Shown: positions 1 to 7,999 of the stretch, in pieces | Position numbering within the stretch: the first letter of the stretch is position 1 | Layout: each line of letters begins with the position of its first letter | Source of the DNA: Micromonospora ferruginea | GTDB taxonomy: Bacteria; Actinomycetota; Actinomycetes; Mycobacteriales; Micromonosporaceae | DNA length: 64,000 nt | NCBI RefSeq assembly: GCF_013694245.2 | Contig: NZ_CP059322.2 | Span: 1,422,001 to 1,486,000 of the forward strand | Reading direction: 5' to 3' | Position numbers and translations under genes: made by a program | The notes under the pieces: generated by a model | Told to the model about the DNA's origin: nothing | The model's database searches: none | What the model saw: only the letters and a program-made list of their open reading frames with translations

Positions 1-750
1 CCGGGCCAGCACGAGCAGGAACAGGTTGAGCTGGTTGGTGGTGGTCTCGTGCCCGCCCACGAAGATGCCGGCGGTGACCGAGACCAGCTCCCGCTCGGTG
101 AGGTCGTCGTGCTCGTCCCAGGCGGCGATGAGCGCGCTCATCAGGTCGTCACCGGGTCGCCGGCGGCGCTCGTCGATCATCTCGTGGAACGCGTCCAGCG
201 CGGCCAGCGGGGCCGCCGGGTCGGCGTCCCAGTCGCCGACCAGCGCGTCGGACCACTGCCGGACCCGCTCCCGGTCCTGCTCGGGGATGCCGAACAGCTT
301 GCTGATCACGACCAGCGGCAGCGGCGCGGAGAGATGGGTGATCAGGTCGGCCGGGCGGCCGGCCGCCTCCATCCGGTCGATCATCCCGGCCACCAGCGCC
401 GCCACCGTGGGCCGCAGCTCCTCCACCCGCCGCACGGTGAACGCGTGCGACACCGCGCGGCGCATCAGTGTGTGCCGGGGCGGGTCCATGCCGATCAGGG
501 AGTCCTCGGCGAGCGAGCCGAGTTCGCGGGTCGGCCGGTCGGGGCCGGCCGCCGCCGCCCGGCTGAACCGGTGGTCGGTGAAGACCCGGCGGACGTCGGC
601 GTGCCGGGTGGCGAGGTAGGCCGACGCCCCGTCGGGCAGCTCGACCCGGGCCACCGGGCAGGTCTCGCGCAGCCGGGTGTAGTCCGGCGACGGGTGGTAG
701 ATCGTGGGAGCCGGCGCGAGCGGGTACCGGACGGGTGGCGGCTGCGTCAT
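1..750 (-). CDS. cytochrome P450, C-terminal part beyond the window edge
   Basis: Heme monooxygenase of the bacterial soluble P450 (CYP105/107-like) type. The gene begins at ATG 748-750 behind GAGGAG and stays open for 250 codons to base 1, so the heme-Cys region lies outside the window. Visible features are the C-helix block MDPPRHTLMRRAVSHAFT and the I-helix oxygen-activation motif VGGHETT at residues 231-237, with both the acid and Thr present. It follows the glycosyltransferase at 772-1953 by 18-21 bases on the same strand, so the two are probably one operon. It is probably a tailoring oxygenase of the terpenoid cluster. The substrate cannot be read from sequence. Confidence 0.93.
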   Translation of the reverse strand, partial: MTQPPPVRYPLAPAPTIYHPSPDYTRLRETCPVARVELPDGASAYLATRHADVRRVFTDHRFSRAAAAGPDRPTRELGSLAEDSLIGMDPPRHTLMRRAVSHAFTVRRVEELRPTVAALVAGMIDRMEAAGRPADLITHLSAPLPLVVISKLFGIPEQDRERVRQWSDALVGDWDADPAAPLAALDAFHEMIDERRRRPGDDLMSALIAAWDEHDDLTERELVSVTAGIFVGGHETTTNQLNLFLLVLAR

Positions 751-771
751 CTGCGACTCCTCTGCGGACGG

Positions 772-1953
772 TCAGGTCGGGATGCGGGCGGCGAGCGCGG
801 CCAGCGCCGGCACCACCTCGGCGGGGCTGGGCAGCGCATGGATCCGGTCGCGCATCACCGCCGCGGCGGCCCGCGCCGGGCCGTCGCCGACCAGTTCGGC
901 GACCGCGTCGCGCAACGCGGGCCCATTGGCCCGCTCCGGCGCCAGCCAGGTGCCGGCGCCGGTGGCCGCCAGCCGTTCGGCGTTGAAGTGCTGGTCGCTC
1001 ACCTGCGGCAGGACCAGTTGCGGCACGCCGTGGGCGAGCGCGGTCATGGTGGTGCCGGCGCCGCCCTGCTGCACGATCGCCGCGCACGTCGGCAGCACCA
1101 GCCGCAGCGCCAGCGGCGCGTCGGCCAGCCGGACGTTCGCCGGCAACGCGTCCAGCCCGCGCCGCTGGCGCGGCTCGACCACCACGACGACCTCCACGTC
1201 CAGCTCGGCGACCGACCGGACGACCCGGGACAGGTCGAGGCGGTCGTGCAGCCCGACGCCGGCCATCATGGTGCCGGCCGTGACGCAGACCCGGGGCCGC
1301 GCCGCCGGGCCGTGCAGCCAGGGCGGCAGTACGGCCGCACCGTTGTACGGGACGAAGCGCACCGGCCGGGCGGGACCGGCCAGCGGCACCTGCATCGGTG
1401 GCGGCGCCGGGTCGAGCGTCAGGTCGCCGTGCAGCGCCACGTCGGTGGCGGCGAGCCCGAAGCGGGCGGCGAGCGGCCCGAGCACCGACTCCGGGTCCAG
1501 GCGCAGCGTCACCGAGGAGTCCGGCCCCCACAGGTGCAGCACCCCGGGCACACCCAGCGCGGCGGCGGCCACCGGCGCGGCCAGGTTGAACGGTTCCCAG
1601 ACCAGCAGGTCCGGTCGCCACCGGCGGCCGTACGCGACCAGCTCGTCGAGCAGGGCGTCGGCGAACCGGACCACTCCGCCGTCGGCGGTGATCGCCGGTT
1701 CGAGGGCGCCCGCCGGTGGGGCGCCCGGCCGGTCCAGGTCGCCCACCGCGCCGATCCGGCCGGCGAACGCCTCTGCGAAGTCGACGTCCGCGCCCAGCGG
1801 CACGGCGGCGAGCCCGGCGGTGCTGATCGGCGTGACCATCGACGGGTGGCTGGCCACCCGCACCTCGTGCCCGGCCGCCTGCAACGCCCAGCCCAACGGA
1901 ACCAGGCCGTAGAAATGCGAACGCCAACCCCACGTGGACATCAGAATGCGCAA
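772..1953 (-). CDS. GT1-family glycosyltransferase
   Basis: Nucleotide-sugar-dependent glycosyltransferase of the GT-B, macrolide/erythromycin type. The N-terminus reads RILMSTWGWRSHFYGLVPLG and the C-terminal donor-binding block reads QQGGAGTTMTALAHGVPQ, in which the usual first His of the HHGGAGT signature is Gln. About 393 aa, normal for the family. No good ATG lies at the front: TTG at 1953 gives the family-typical N-terminus, with TTG 1965 and ATG 1941 as alternatives. It is transcribed divergently from the P450 at 2097, with a palindrome in the gap. No deoxysugar genes are visible here, so the sugar is unknown. Confidence 0.9.
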   Translation of the reverse strand: MRILMSTWGWRSHFYGLVPLGWALQAAGHEVRVASHPSMVTPISTAGLAAVPLGADVDFAEAFAGRIGAVGDLDRPGAPPAGALEPAITADGGVVRFADALLDELVAYGRRWRPDLLVWEPFNLAAPVAAAALGVPGVLHLWGPDSSVTLRLDPESVLGPLAARFGLAATDVALHGDLTLDPAPPPMQVPLAGPARPVRFVPYNGAAVLPPWLHGPAARPRVCVTAGTMMAGVGLHDRLDLSRVVRSVAELDVEVVVVVEPRQRRGLDALPANVRLADAPLALRLVLPTCAAIVQQGGAGTTMTALAHGVPQLVLPQVSDQHFNAERLAATGAGTWLAPERANGPALRDAVAELVGDGPARAAAAVMRDRIHALPSPAEVVPALAALAARIPT

Positions 1954-2049
1954 GGCCGCCGTCAAATCCCACCAATCCGCGCGCGAAAGGGCAGTCCCGG
2001 ACCACAGATGTTAGGCGATGGGCGTCCGGTCGGGGAAGGCCACCGACGC

Positions 2050-2067
2050 CGTCAATAGATATTGACG
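2050..2067. promoter_or_regulatory. 18-bp perfect palindrome in a divergent promoter region
   Basis: CGTCAATAGATATTGACG is an 8-bp inverted repeat around a 2-base centre. It is AT-rich in a roughly 73% GC setting and lies between the divergent glycosyltransferase (start 1953) and P450 (start 2097). Each arm also contains a TTGAC-like -35. It is a good candidate for a dimeric regulator site, such as TetR or MarR type. No regulator gene is visible in this arm of the cluster. Confidence 0.6.
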
Positions 2068-2096
2068 ACCGGCTAACGGTGGTGGAGTCTTGACCG

Positions 2097-3269
2097 GTGC
2101 CGGTCAATTCCGGGTTGCGCCCCTATCCGTTCGAACCGTTCACCGGTGACCTGCCCGCCGAGCTGCTCGACATGGTCGTCGCCGAGCCGGTCAGCCGGGT
2201 GCGGCTGCCCGACGGGCGGGCGGCCTGGCTCGTGCTCAGCTACGAGCACTGCTGCACGGTCCTGGCCGACCCCCGGTTCTCCCGGCTCCCGCTCGGCGCG
2301 ACCACCACGCCCGGCGCCGGCGGCCCGCGCGAGTTGAACATGGACGGTCCGGCGCACGCGGCGGTGCGCCGGGTGGCCGGCCGCGCGTTCACCGCCCGCC
2401 GCATCGACACGTTCCGACCCCGGGTGCGGCGGCTGGTGGACGAGTTGGTCGACAAGCTGCTCACCGGTCCCCGCCCGGCCGACGTGGTGGCCGGGCTGGT
2501 GGCGCCGCTGCCGGTGTTCGTGGTCTGCGACGTGCTCGGCGTCCCGGTCGCCGACCGCCCCCGCTTCTACGACTGGATCGCCGGCCTCAACTCGGTCACC
2601 GCGTACGGCTCGGCCGGCGCCGCCGACGCGCAGGCGCAACTGCGGGCCTACCTGTCCGGGCAACTGGCGCGCAAGCGGGCCGAACCCGGCGACGACCTGC
2701 TCTCCGCGTGGGTCCGCGGCCAGGACGCGCACGAGCTGGTCGACGCCGAGCTGGTCGAGCTGGCCATGGGCGTGCTGCTCGGCGGCCTGGAGATCAACGC
2801 CACGAGCGCCGGCCTGCGCGCGTTGTTCCAGCACCCCGAGCAGTTGGCGAAGCTGCGCGCGGCGCCGGAGAAGCTCGCCGCGGCCACCGAGGAGATCCTG
2901 CGCTACACGTCGGTGAGCAGCATGTTCCGCGTCCAGGTGGTGCGCGAGGACCTCACCCTCGGCGGCGTCGCGATGCGGGCCGGTGACTGCGTGATGGCGA
3001 TCCCGTGGGCCGGCAACCGCGACCCCCGGCACTTCCCCGAGCCCAACACGTTCGACATCGACCGGACACCGACCGTGCCGCACCTGACCTTCGGTTTCGG
3101 GCCGCACTTCTGCCTCGGCACCGCGCTGGGCCGGATGCAGGTGGAACTGGCCCTGGGCGCGCTGTTGGGCCGGATGCCGGAGCTGGCGCCGGCCGTGCCG
3201 ATCGAGGAGATCCCGTGGCGGCACGACCGGATGAACGGCGGCATCGCCGCGTTCCCGATCACCTGGTGA
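2097..3269 (+). CDS. cytochrome P450 with non-canonical I-helix
   Basis: Soluble bacterial P450 of 390 aa. The heme-binding loop FGFGPHFCLGTALGR near residues 333-347 is intact and carries the Cys thiolate. The ExxR helix is present as EEILRYTS. The I-helix reads LGGLEINATS: the acid is Glu, but the conserved oxygen-activating Thr position is Ile/Asn. Such a change can mean substrate-assisted proton delivery or unusual chemistry. Start is GTG 2097 behind GTGGAG. It converges on the TauD-like gene, which ends 6 bases downstream. Probable tailoring enzyme of the terpenoid cluster. Confidence 0.93.
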   Translation: MPVNSGLRPYPFEPFTGDLPAELLDMVVAEPVSRVRLPDGRAAWLVLSYEHCCTVLADPRFSRLPLGATTTPGAGGPRELNMDGPAHAAVRRVAGRAFTARRIDTFRPRVRRLVDELVDKLLTGPRPADVVAGLVAPLPVFVVCDVLGVPVADRPRFYDWIAGLNSVTAYGSAGAADAQAQLRAYLSGQLARKRAEPGDDLLSAWVRGQDAHELVDAELVELAMGVLLGGLEINATSAGLRALFQHPEQLAKLRAAPEKLAAATEEILRYTSVSSMFRVQVVREDLTLGGVAMRAGDCVMAIPWAGNRDPRHFPEPNTFDIDRTPTVPHLTFGFGPHFCLGTALGRMQVELALGALLGRMPELAPAVPIEEIPWRHDRMNGGIAAFPITW

Positions 3270-3275
3270 CGGCGG

Positions 3276-4139
3276 TCAGTAGCTCTCCACCGCGTTGACC
3301 CGGTCCGGCCAGTAGCGCTCGCCCGGGGCCGGGGCGTAGTGCTCCCACCGGGGCGCGTCGCCGGTCGGGTGGTCGCCGAGCACGGTGATCCGCTGCCCGC
3401 GCCGGACGCCGTCGTAGTCGTTGATCGCGTAGTGCTGGGTGACCCGGTTGTCCCACACCGCGACGTCGCCCACCCGCCAGCGGTAGCGGCAGGTGAACTG
3501 CGGGCCCTCGGAGAACCGGAACAGGTGTTCCAGCAACGCGTCGCTCTCGCCGCGGGTCAGTTGCGGGATGTGCGAGGTGAAGAGCCGGTTGACGTACAGC
3601 GACCGGCGCCCGGTCTCCGGGTGCACGCGCACCACCGGGTGCTCCGCGCGGCTGGTGAACTCGGTGCCGATCCGGATGACGTGGATCGCGGTCAGCCCGT
3701 CGACCAGGTCACGCAGCGGCGCGGAGAGCGCCTCGTAGACCCGGCACTGGTTGGTCCACATGGTGTCGCCGCCGACCGCCGGCAGCTCGGTCAGGTGCAG
3801 GATGGACGCGATCGGCGGGCTCTGGTGGAACGTCATGTCGGTGTGCCAGACGTCCACCTTCCCGCCGTCGGTCGAGTCGATGACCACGATCTCCGGATGC
3901 CCCTCCAACCGGGGCAGGTAGGGGTGCAGCTCGACCTCGCCGAAGCGGCGACCGAACGCGACGTGCGCCTGCGGCGTCAGCCCGGCCTGGCCGGCGACGA
4001 ACACCACCTGGTGCTTCAGCAGCAGGTCGTGGATCAGCGCGAAACCGTCGTCGGTCAACGTGTTGAGGTCGATGCCGTGGACCTCGGCGCCCAGGGCGCC
4101 CGCGACGAGCCGGACGTCGGCGGCGGTGGAAGTGGTCAT
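3276..4139 (-). CDS. TauD/TfdA-family Fe(II)/2-oxoglutarate dioxygenase
   Basis: Non-heme iron dioxygenase of 287 aa, the normal length for the TauD/TfdA family. The HxD iron ligands are in [13 protein letters not shown]. The distal His lies in [14 protein letters not shown], followed by the 2-oxoglutarate-binding Arg in RRGQR. Start is ATG 4137-4139 with GGGAGG upstream. The family hydroxylates or desaturates small molecules. Between a P450 and a methyltransferase in this cluster, a tailoring oxidation is more likely than sulfur scavenging, and no sulfonate transport genes are nearby. Confidence 0.9.
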   Translation of the reverse strand: MTTSTAADVRLVAGALGAEVHGIDLNTLTDDGFALIHDLLLKHQVVFVAGQAGLTPQAHVAFGRRFGEVELHPYLPRLEGHPEIVVIDSTDGGKVDVWHTDMTFHQSPPIASILHLTELPAVGGDTMWTNQCRVYEALSAPLRDLVDGLTAIHVIRIGTEFTSRAEHPVVRVHPETGRRSLYVNRLFTSHIPQLTRGESDALLEHLFRFSEGPQFTCRYRWRVGDVAVWDNRVTQHYAINDYDGVRRGQRITVLGDHPTGDAPRWEHYAPAPGERYWPDRVNAVESY

Positions 4140-4177
4140 CGATGGTCCTCCCGGTCTGCGCGCGGCGCCCCGTCCGC

Positions 4178-4201
4178 ACATTCTTCCACGTTCGTGAATG
4201 T
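4178..4201. promoter_or_regulatory. imperfect inverted repeat between divergent TauD-like and methyltransferase genes
   Basis: ACATTC and GAATGT face each other across 12 bases that contain CACG-tt-CGTG. The 158-base divergent gap (4140-4297) holds nothing else I recognise. It may be a regulator site, but the symmetry is only partial. Confidence 0.3.
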
Positions 4202-4297
4202 CCTCACCACCGTCGTCGTTGACGCGCCCGCCGAGGGCTTGGGATCATCCACTGCGCCGGGGCGGCGGTCCCGGCCGGCGCGCGGGGGAGGACGCTG

Positions 4298-5314
4298 GTG
4301 ACGATCGACGGGGACGATGCGGGCGCGCGCCTGGACCGGCTCACCGACCTGGCGACCCCGTTCGCGGTGCGCACCGCGGTGACGCTGCGGGTGCCGGACC
4401 GGATCGCGTCCGGCGTCACCGGCCTCGCCGAGCTGGCCGAGGCGTGCGACGTCGACCCCGCCGCGCTGGGCCGCCTGCTGCGCTACCTGACCCACCGGGG
4501 CGTCTTCGTCGAGCCGTCGCCGGAGGTGTTCGCGCTGACCGGCGTCGGCGAACTGCTCCGCGACCGCGCCGGCGGCGGGCGCGGCGCCGACCTGGACCTC
4601 GGCGGTCTCGGCGCGCGGATGGACCTGGCCTGGGCCGGGCTGCCGCACGCCATCCGCACCGGCGGACCCGGCTACGGCGCGGTGCACGGGCGCGACTTCT
4701 GGGCCGACCTGGACGCCCACCCGGAGCACCGCGCCTACTTCGACGCGCTGATGCTCAGCCAGCAGCGGTTCACTGCGCCGCAGGTGGCCGCGCTCTACCC
4801 CTGGGCCGAGGTGACGCGCGTCGTCGACGTCGGCGGCGGCGCCGGCGGACTGCTGCGGGAGGTGCTGGCCGCGCACCCGCACCTGCGTGGCACGCTCGTC
4901 GACCGCGACGAGCCGGTGGCGACCGCCGCCCGGACGTTCGCCGCGCACGGCCTCACCGACCGGACCGAGACCGTGGTCGGTGACTTCTTCGCCCCGCTGC
5001 CGGCCGGCGGCGACGTCTACGTGGTGTCGCGCGCGCTGACCGACTGGAGCGACACGCACGCCACGACGATCCTGCGGCGCTGCGCCGAGGCGGCCGGCGA
5101 CGCCGGGCGGGTGCTGGTCATCGAGGTGCTGCCGACGGTCCCGCACGTGCCGCACCTGTCCGCCTACGACCTGCGGATGCTGGTGCTGGTGGGCGGCCGG
5201 GAGCGGAGCGTGGCCGAGCACGCGGCGCTGGCCGCCACCGCCGGCCTGGCACCCCGGCGCACCTTCGCCGGCACCGACGGCCTCACCCTGATGGAGTTCG
5301 CGCCCGCGCGCTGA
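4298..5314 (+). CDS. SAM-dependent O-methyltransferase
   Basis: Small-molecule O-methyltransferase of the acetylserotonin/plant-OMT type (Methyltransf_2), 338 aa. It has an N-terminal winged-helix dimerisation region with LAELAEACDVDPAALGRLLR, and a SAM-binding motif VVDVGGGAGGLLREVLAAHP near residue 172. The family-typical post-motif region has VLVIEVLP. Start is GTG 4298 after GGGGGAGG. It methylates a hydroxyl, typically phenolic, of the cluster product by family analogy. This hints that the product has an aromatic or enolic part, but that is inference. Confidence 0.9.
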   Translation: MTIDGDDAGARLDRLTDLATPFAVRTAVTLRVPDRIASGVTGLAELAEACDVDPAALGRLLRYLTHRGVFVEPSPEVFALTGVGELLRDRAGGGRGADLDLGGLGARMDLAWAGLPHAIRTGGPGYGAVHGRDFWADLDAHPEHRAYFDALMLSQQRFTAPQVAALYPWAEVTRVVDVGGGAGGLLREVLAAHPHLRGTLVDRDEPVATAARTFAAHGLTDRTETVVGDFFAPLPAGGDVYVVSRALTDWSDTHATTILRRCAEAAGDAGRVLVIEVLPTVPHVPHLSAYDLRMLVLVGGRERSVAEHAALAATAGLAPRRTFAGTDGLTLMEFAPAR

Positions 5315-5328
5315 CCGCCGCCGGAGCG

Positions 5329-5745
5329 CTATGCGCGGTCGGTGCCCCGGCGCTCCCGCACGGACGCGTCGACCAGCTCCCGGAGGACGCCCTCGTCGAC
5401 CGCGTCGAGCCGGGTCAGGTAGAGGCACGCCTTCGCCGTCCGGTGCGGGCCGAGCCGGGCGAGCGTCTCGGCGTGCCGCTCGGCGTAGCCACCGGCCAGG
5501 TAGAGCACGAGATTCTGCTTGCGCGGCGAGAAGCCGACCAGGAAGAAGTCGCCCGTCGGGCCGCGATGGCTGCCGAAGCCCACGATGTTCGGGCCCCACA
5601 TGACCGGTGGCTCGCCGGAGACCTCCGCAAGGACGACCCGGAGTCGTTGCGCGTCGGCCCGCCGTCGGGCGTCGGGGACCGTCGCCAGGAAGTCGTCGAC
5701 ATTCGTGTCGACCGGCACGGTGACCGGCCCCTTCGCTCGCGTCAT
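5329..5745 (-). CDS. DUF1801-type small protein
   Basis: A 138-aa cytoplasmic protein with the DUF1801/YdhG-like pattern: VDDFLATVP near the start, then PPVMWGPNIVGFG, FFLVGFSPRKQNLVLYL and a C-terminal RLDAVDEGVLRELV. Proteins of this fold are widespread and have no agreed function. Start is ATG 5743-5745. It ends 14 bases from the convergent methyltransferase and is unlikely to belong to the biosynthetic pathway. Confidence 0.75.
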   Translation of the reverse strand: MTRAKGPVTVPVDTNVDDFLATVPDARRRADAQRLRVVLAEVSGEPPVMWGPNIVGFGSHRGPTGDFFLVGFSPRKQNLVLYLAGGYAERHAETLARLGPHRTAKACLYLTRLDAVDEGVLRELVDASVRERRGTDRA

Positions 5746-5963
5746 GCGCCCATGGTGCCAGCCGGGTCCGACAACCGGCGGCGGCCGACCTGGGTCGGAA
5801 AGGCTCATTTGGCTGCGCATCGGCCAATTTGCCGAAGAATATCGTCATTGCATTGGTGGCCACCCATGAATTGACGCATTTATCAATGGTTGTTCGCGGG
5901 AGTTCCGGCCGGTAACGTCTCGCATGGCGACTAGCCGATCCCTCGCGAAAGGGTCGACGCGTC
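5746..5963 (+). promoter_or_regulatory. AT-rich divergent intergenic region before the terpenoid operon
   Basis: 218 bases without a gene. The stretch around 5805-5900 is clearly less GC-rich than its surroundings and contains TTGACG at about 5873 followed by TTTATCAATGG. It should carry the promoter(s) of the operon starting at 5964 and of the DUF1801 gene. I cannot fix a -10 with confidence. Confidence 0.4.
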
Positions 5964-6983
5964 ATGACGGTTGCTGGCTTCACGCGATATCCGCACTTCA
6001 TCGACGACCTGGCCCGAAGCGAATCGGGGCGGCTGCTGCACGCCGAACTCGGCCGCCGCTGGCCGGAGACCACCGACCCGCTCACCGCGATCGCCCGCTA
6101 CGCGCTGCTGCCGGCGGGCAAGCTGCTCCGGCCGATGATGACGCTGCACGCGGCCGAGGCGGTGGGCGGATCACCCCGCGACGTGCTCGCCGCCGCGCTC
6201 GGCACGGAATACCTGCACGTCGCGACGCTCGTGCACGACGACATCATCGACGCCGACACGATGCGCCGCGGCCGTCCCGCCGTCCCGGTCGCGTTCGGCA
6301 TCCCGGGCGCCATCGTCGGCGGCGACCACCTCATCTTCACCGCGTTCCGGGCCATCGCCGACAGCGGCGCCGCGGCGCCGCCCGGCCACGTGGTCGCCGC
6401 GATCACCGCGCTGGCCGAGGCGGGACAGGACCTGTGCCGCGGCCAGTCGATCGAGGCCGGTCTCGTCGGCGACCTGGACGCCGGCGCCCGCTGGTACCCG
6501 GAGATGATCCGCCTCAAGACCGGGTCGCTGTTCCGCGCGGTCTGCCACATCGGCGCGCTGCTCGGCGGCGCCGAACCGGCCGTGGCGTCCGCGCTCGCCC
6601 GCTACGGCGAACACCTCGGCGTCGCGTTCCAGATCCGCGACGACCTGCTCTCCTACGTCGCCACCCCGGAGCAGACCGGGAAGCCGGCGACCAGCGACCT
6701 CAACAACGGCCGGCCGACGCTGCCGCTGCTGCTGGCGTACGACGCGGCCACCGACACCGACCGGGTCGAGCTGATGGCGGTGCTGCACCGGCGCGGCGCC
6801 GGCCCCGGCGACGTGGAGTGGGTCGGCGCGCTGCTCCGCGACGCCGACGCGGTCGAGAAGGCCCACCGGCGGATGGTGACGCACGCCGAACGCGCCCGGG
6901 CCGAACTGACCGTGCTCGCCCCGTCGGCGAGCGCGGACGTGCTGGCCGGCATCGCGGGCTGGATGACGAGCGAGATGGCGTGA
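5964..6983 (+). CDS. polyprenyl (geranylgeranyl-type) diphosphate synthase
   Basis: Trans-isoprenyl diphosphate synthase of 339 aa that condenses IPP with allylic diphosphates. The first aspartate-rich motif DDIID is at roughly residues 92-96 in LVHDDIIDADTMRRGRP. The second reads QIRDDLLSYV, with Ser where the last Asp of DDxxD is usual. GKLLRP and KTGSLFRA are family blocks. The residue before the first motif cannot fix chain length, so C15-C25 are all possible. First gene of a tightly coupled operon: its stop overlaps the UbiA start (GTGA). It supplies the prenyl chain for the next two enzymes. Confidence 0.93.
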   Translation: MTVAGFTRYPHFIDDLARSESGRLLHAELGRRWPETTDPLTAIARYALLPAGKLLRPMMTLHAAEAVGGSPRDVLAAALGTEYLHVATLVHDDIIDADTMRRGRPAVPVAFGIPGAIVGGDHLIFTAFRAIADSGAAAPPGHVVAAITALAEAGQDLCRGQSIEAGLVGDLDAGARWYPEMIRLKTGSLFRAVCHIGALLGGAEPAVASALARYGEHLGVAFQIRDDLLSYVATPEQTGKPATSDLNNGRPTLPLLLAYDAATDTDRVELMAVLHRRGAGPGDVEWVGALLRDADAVEKAHRRMVTHAERARAELTVLAPSASADVLAGIAGWMTSEMA

Positions 6984-7999
6984 GTGCCGCCCGGGCACTG
7001 CGGGCGCACCTGGAGACCTGGCGGCCCTACACCCTCTGGTACGTGGGGCTGGTCGGCCTGGGCGGCGCGGCGGTGGCCGCCGGCCCGCACCATCCGTGGC
7101 GACTGCTGTCGGCGTGGGCCGCGCCCACCGTCGGCTGGCTCGGCGGCCACTACCTCGGTGACTGGTTCGACCGGGAACTGGACGCCGGCAGCAAGCCGCA
7201 CCGGCCGATCCCGTCCGACCGGTTGCGCGCACGGACGGCGGTGGCCTGCGGCTGCGCCTGCTTCGCCGTGCTCGCCGTGCTGGCGGTGGCGGGTGGCTGG
7301 GGCACCGGGACGGCGGCGCTGCTGGCCGGCGTCGGCATCGTCGCCTACAGCCGCTGGCTCAAGGCGCGCGGGATCGCCGGCAACCTGGTCCGCGGCGCGC
7401 TCGGCGCGGTCGCGCTGCTCTACGGCGCGCTCGCCGTCCCGATCCCGTCGTCGGCGTGGCCGGTCCTGCTGGCGCTGGCCGTCGCCTTCTGGGCGCACGA
7501 CACGATGTCCAACCTGGTCGGCGCGCTGCGCGACATCGACGGCGACCGCGCGGGCGGATACGCGACGCTGCCGGTCCGCCGGGGCGTACCGGTCGCCGTC
7601 CGGACCGTCGTGACGCTGCACGCCGTCACGCTCGGCGCCGCGCTCACCGCCGGCCTGCTGGCCCGACCCGACGCCCGCGCCGCCTACCTGGCGACCCTGC
7701 TGGTGGTCGCGGTCACCGGCGTCGCCGCGCTCGCGCCGCTGGTGACCCGCCGCGGCGGGATGCCGGTCACGGTGGCGTTGCGCGCCCACTCCGTCCTGGT
7801 CGTCGAGCGGGTGGTGCTGGCCTCGGCGGTGGTCGGGCTCGGCCTCGGCGTGGTCGTGCAACTCGTGCTCGCGCTGCCGATGGTCGCGCTGACCTGGTGG
7901 GCGCAGCGCGGGATGCGGGCCCGCTACGAACTCGGCCCGGCGAGCGCCGGCCTCGCCCTGGCCACCCACCGTCGAGTGCCCCTGGAGGACGCGCCATGA
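6980..7999 (+). CDS. UbiA-superfamily membrane prenyltransferase
   Basis: Integral membrane prenyltransferase of 339 aa with about eight or nine hydrophobic helices. The first aspartate motif is GDWFDRELDAGSKPHRPIPS, with Gly in place of the usual leading Asn. The second is LVGALRDIDGDRAGGYATLP. The family transfers a prenyl diphosphate to an aromatic or other acceptor using Mg2+; some members cyclise prenyl diphosphates themselves. Start GTG 6980 overlaps the stop of the synthase, and its own stop overlaps the cyclase start (ATGA). The acceptor is not evident, since no chorismate- or PKS-derived aromatic pathway is visible in the window. Confidence 0.92.
   Translation: MSAARALRAHLETWRPYTLWYVGLVGLGGAAVAAGPHHPWRLLSAWAAPTVGWLGGHYLGDWFDRELDAGSKPHRPIPSDRLRARTAVACGCACFAVLAVLAVAGGWGTGTAALLAGVGIVAYSRWLKARGIAGNLVRGALGAVALLYGALAVPIPSSAWPVLLALAVAFWAHDTMSNLVGALRDIDGDRAGGYATLPVRRGVPVAVRTVVTLHAVTLGAALTAGLLARPDARAAYLATLLVVAVTGVAALAPLVTRRGGMPVTVALRAHSVLVVERVVLASAVVGLGLGVVVQLVLALPMVALTWWAQRGMRARYELGPASAGLALATHRRVPLEDAP

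Noticed and set aside
49..2107. Very long open frames on both strands across the P450 and glycosyltransferase region (more than 600 codons each)
   Set aside because: They are Arg/Gly/Pro-rich antisense or out-of-frame shadows caused by high GC third positions; the P450 and GT1 motifs lie in other frames.
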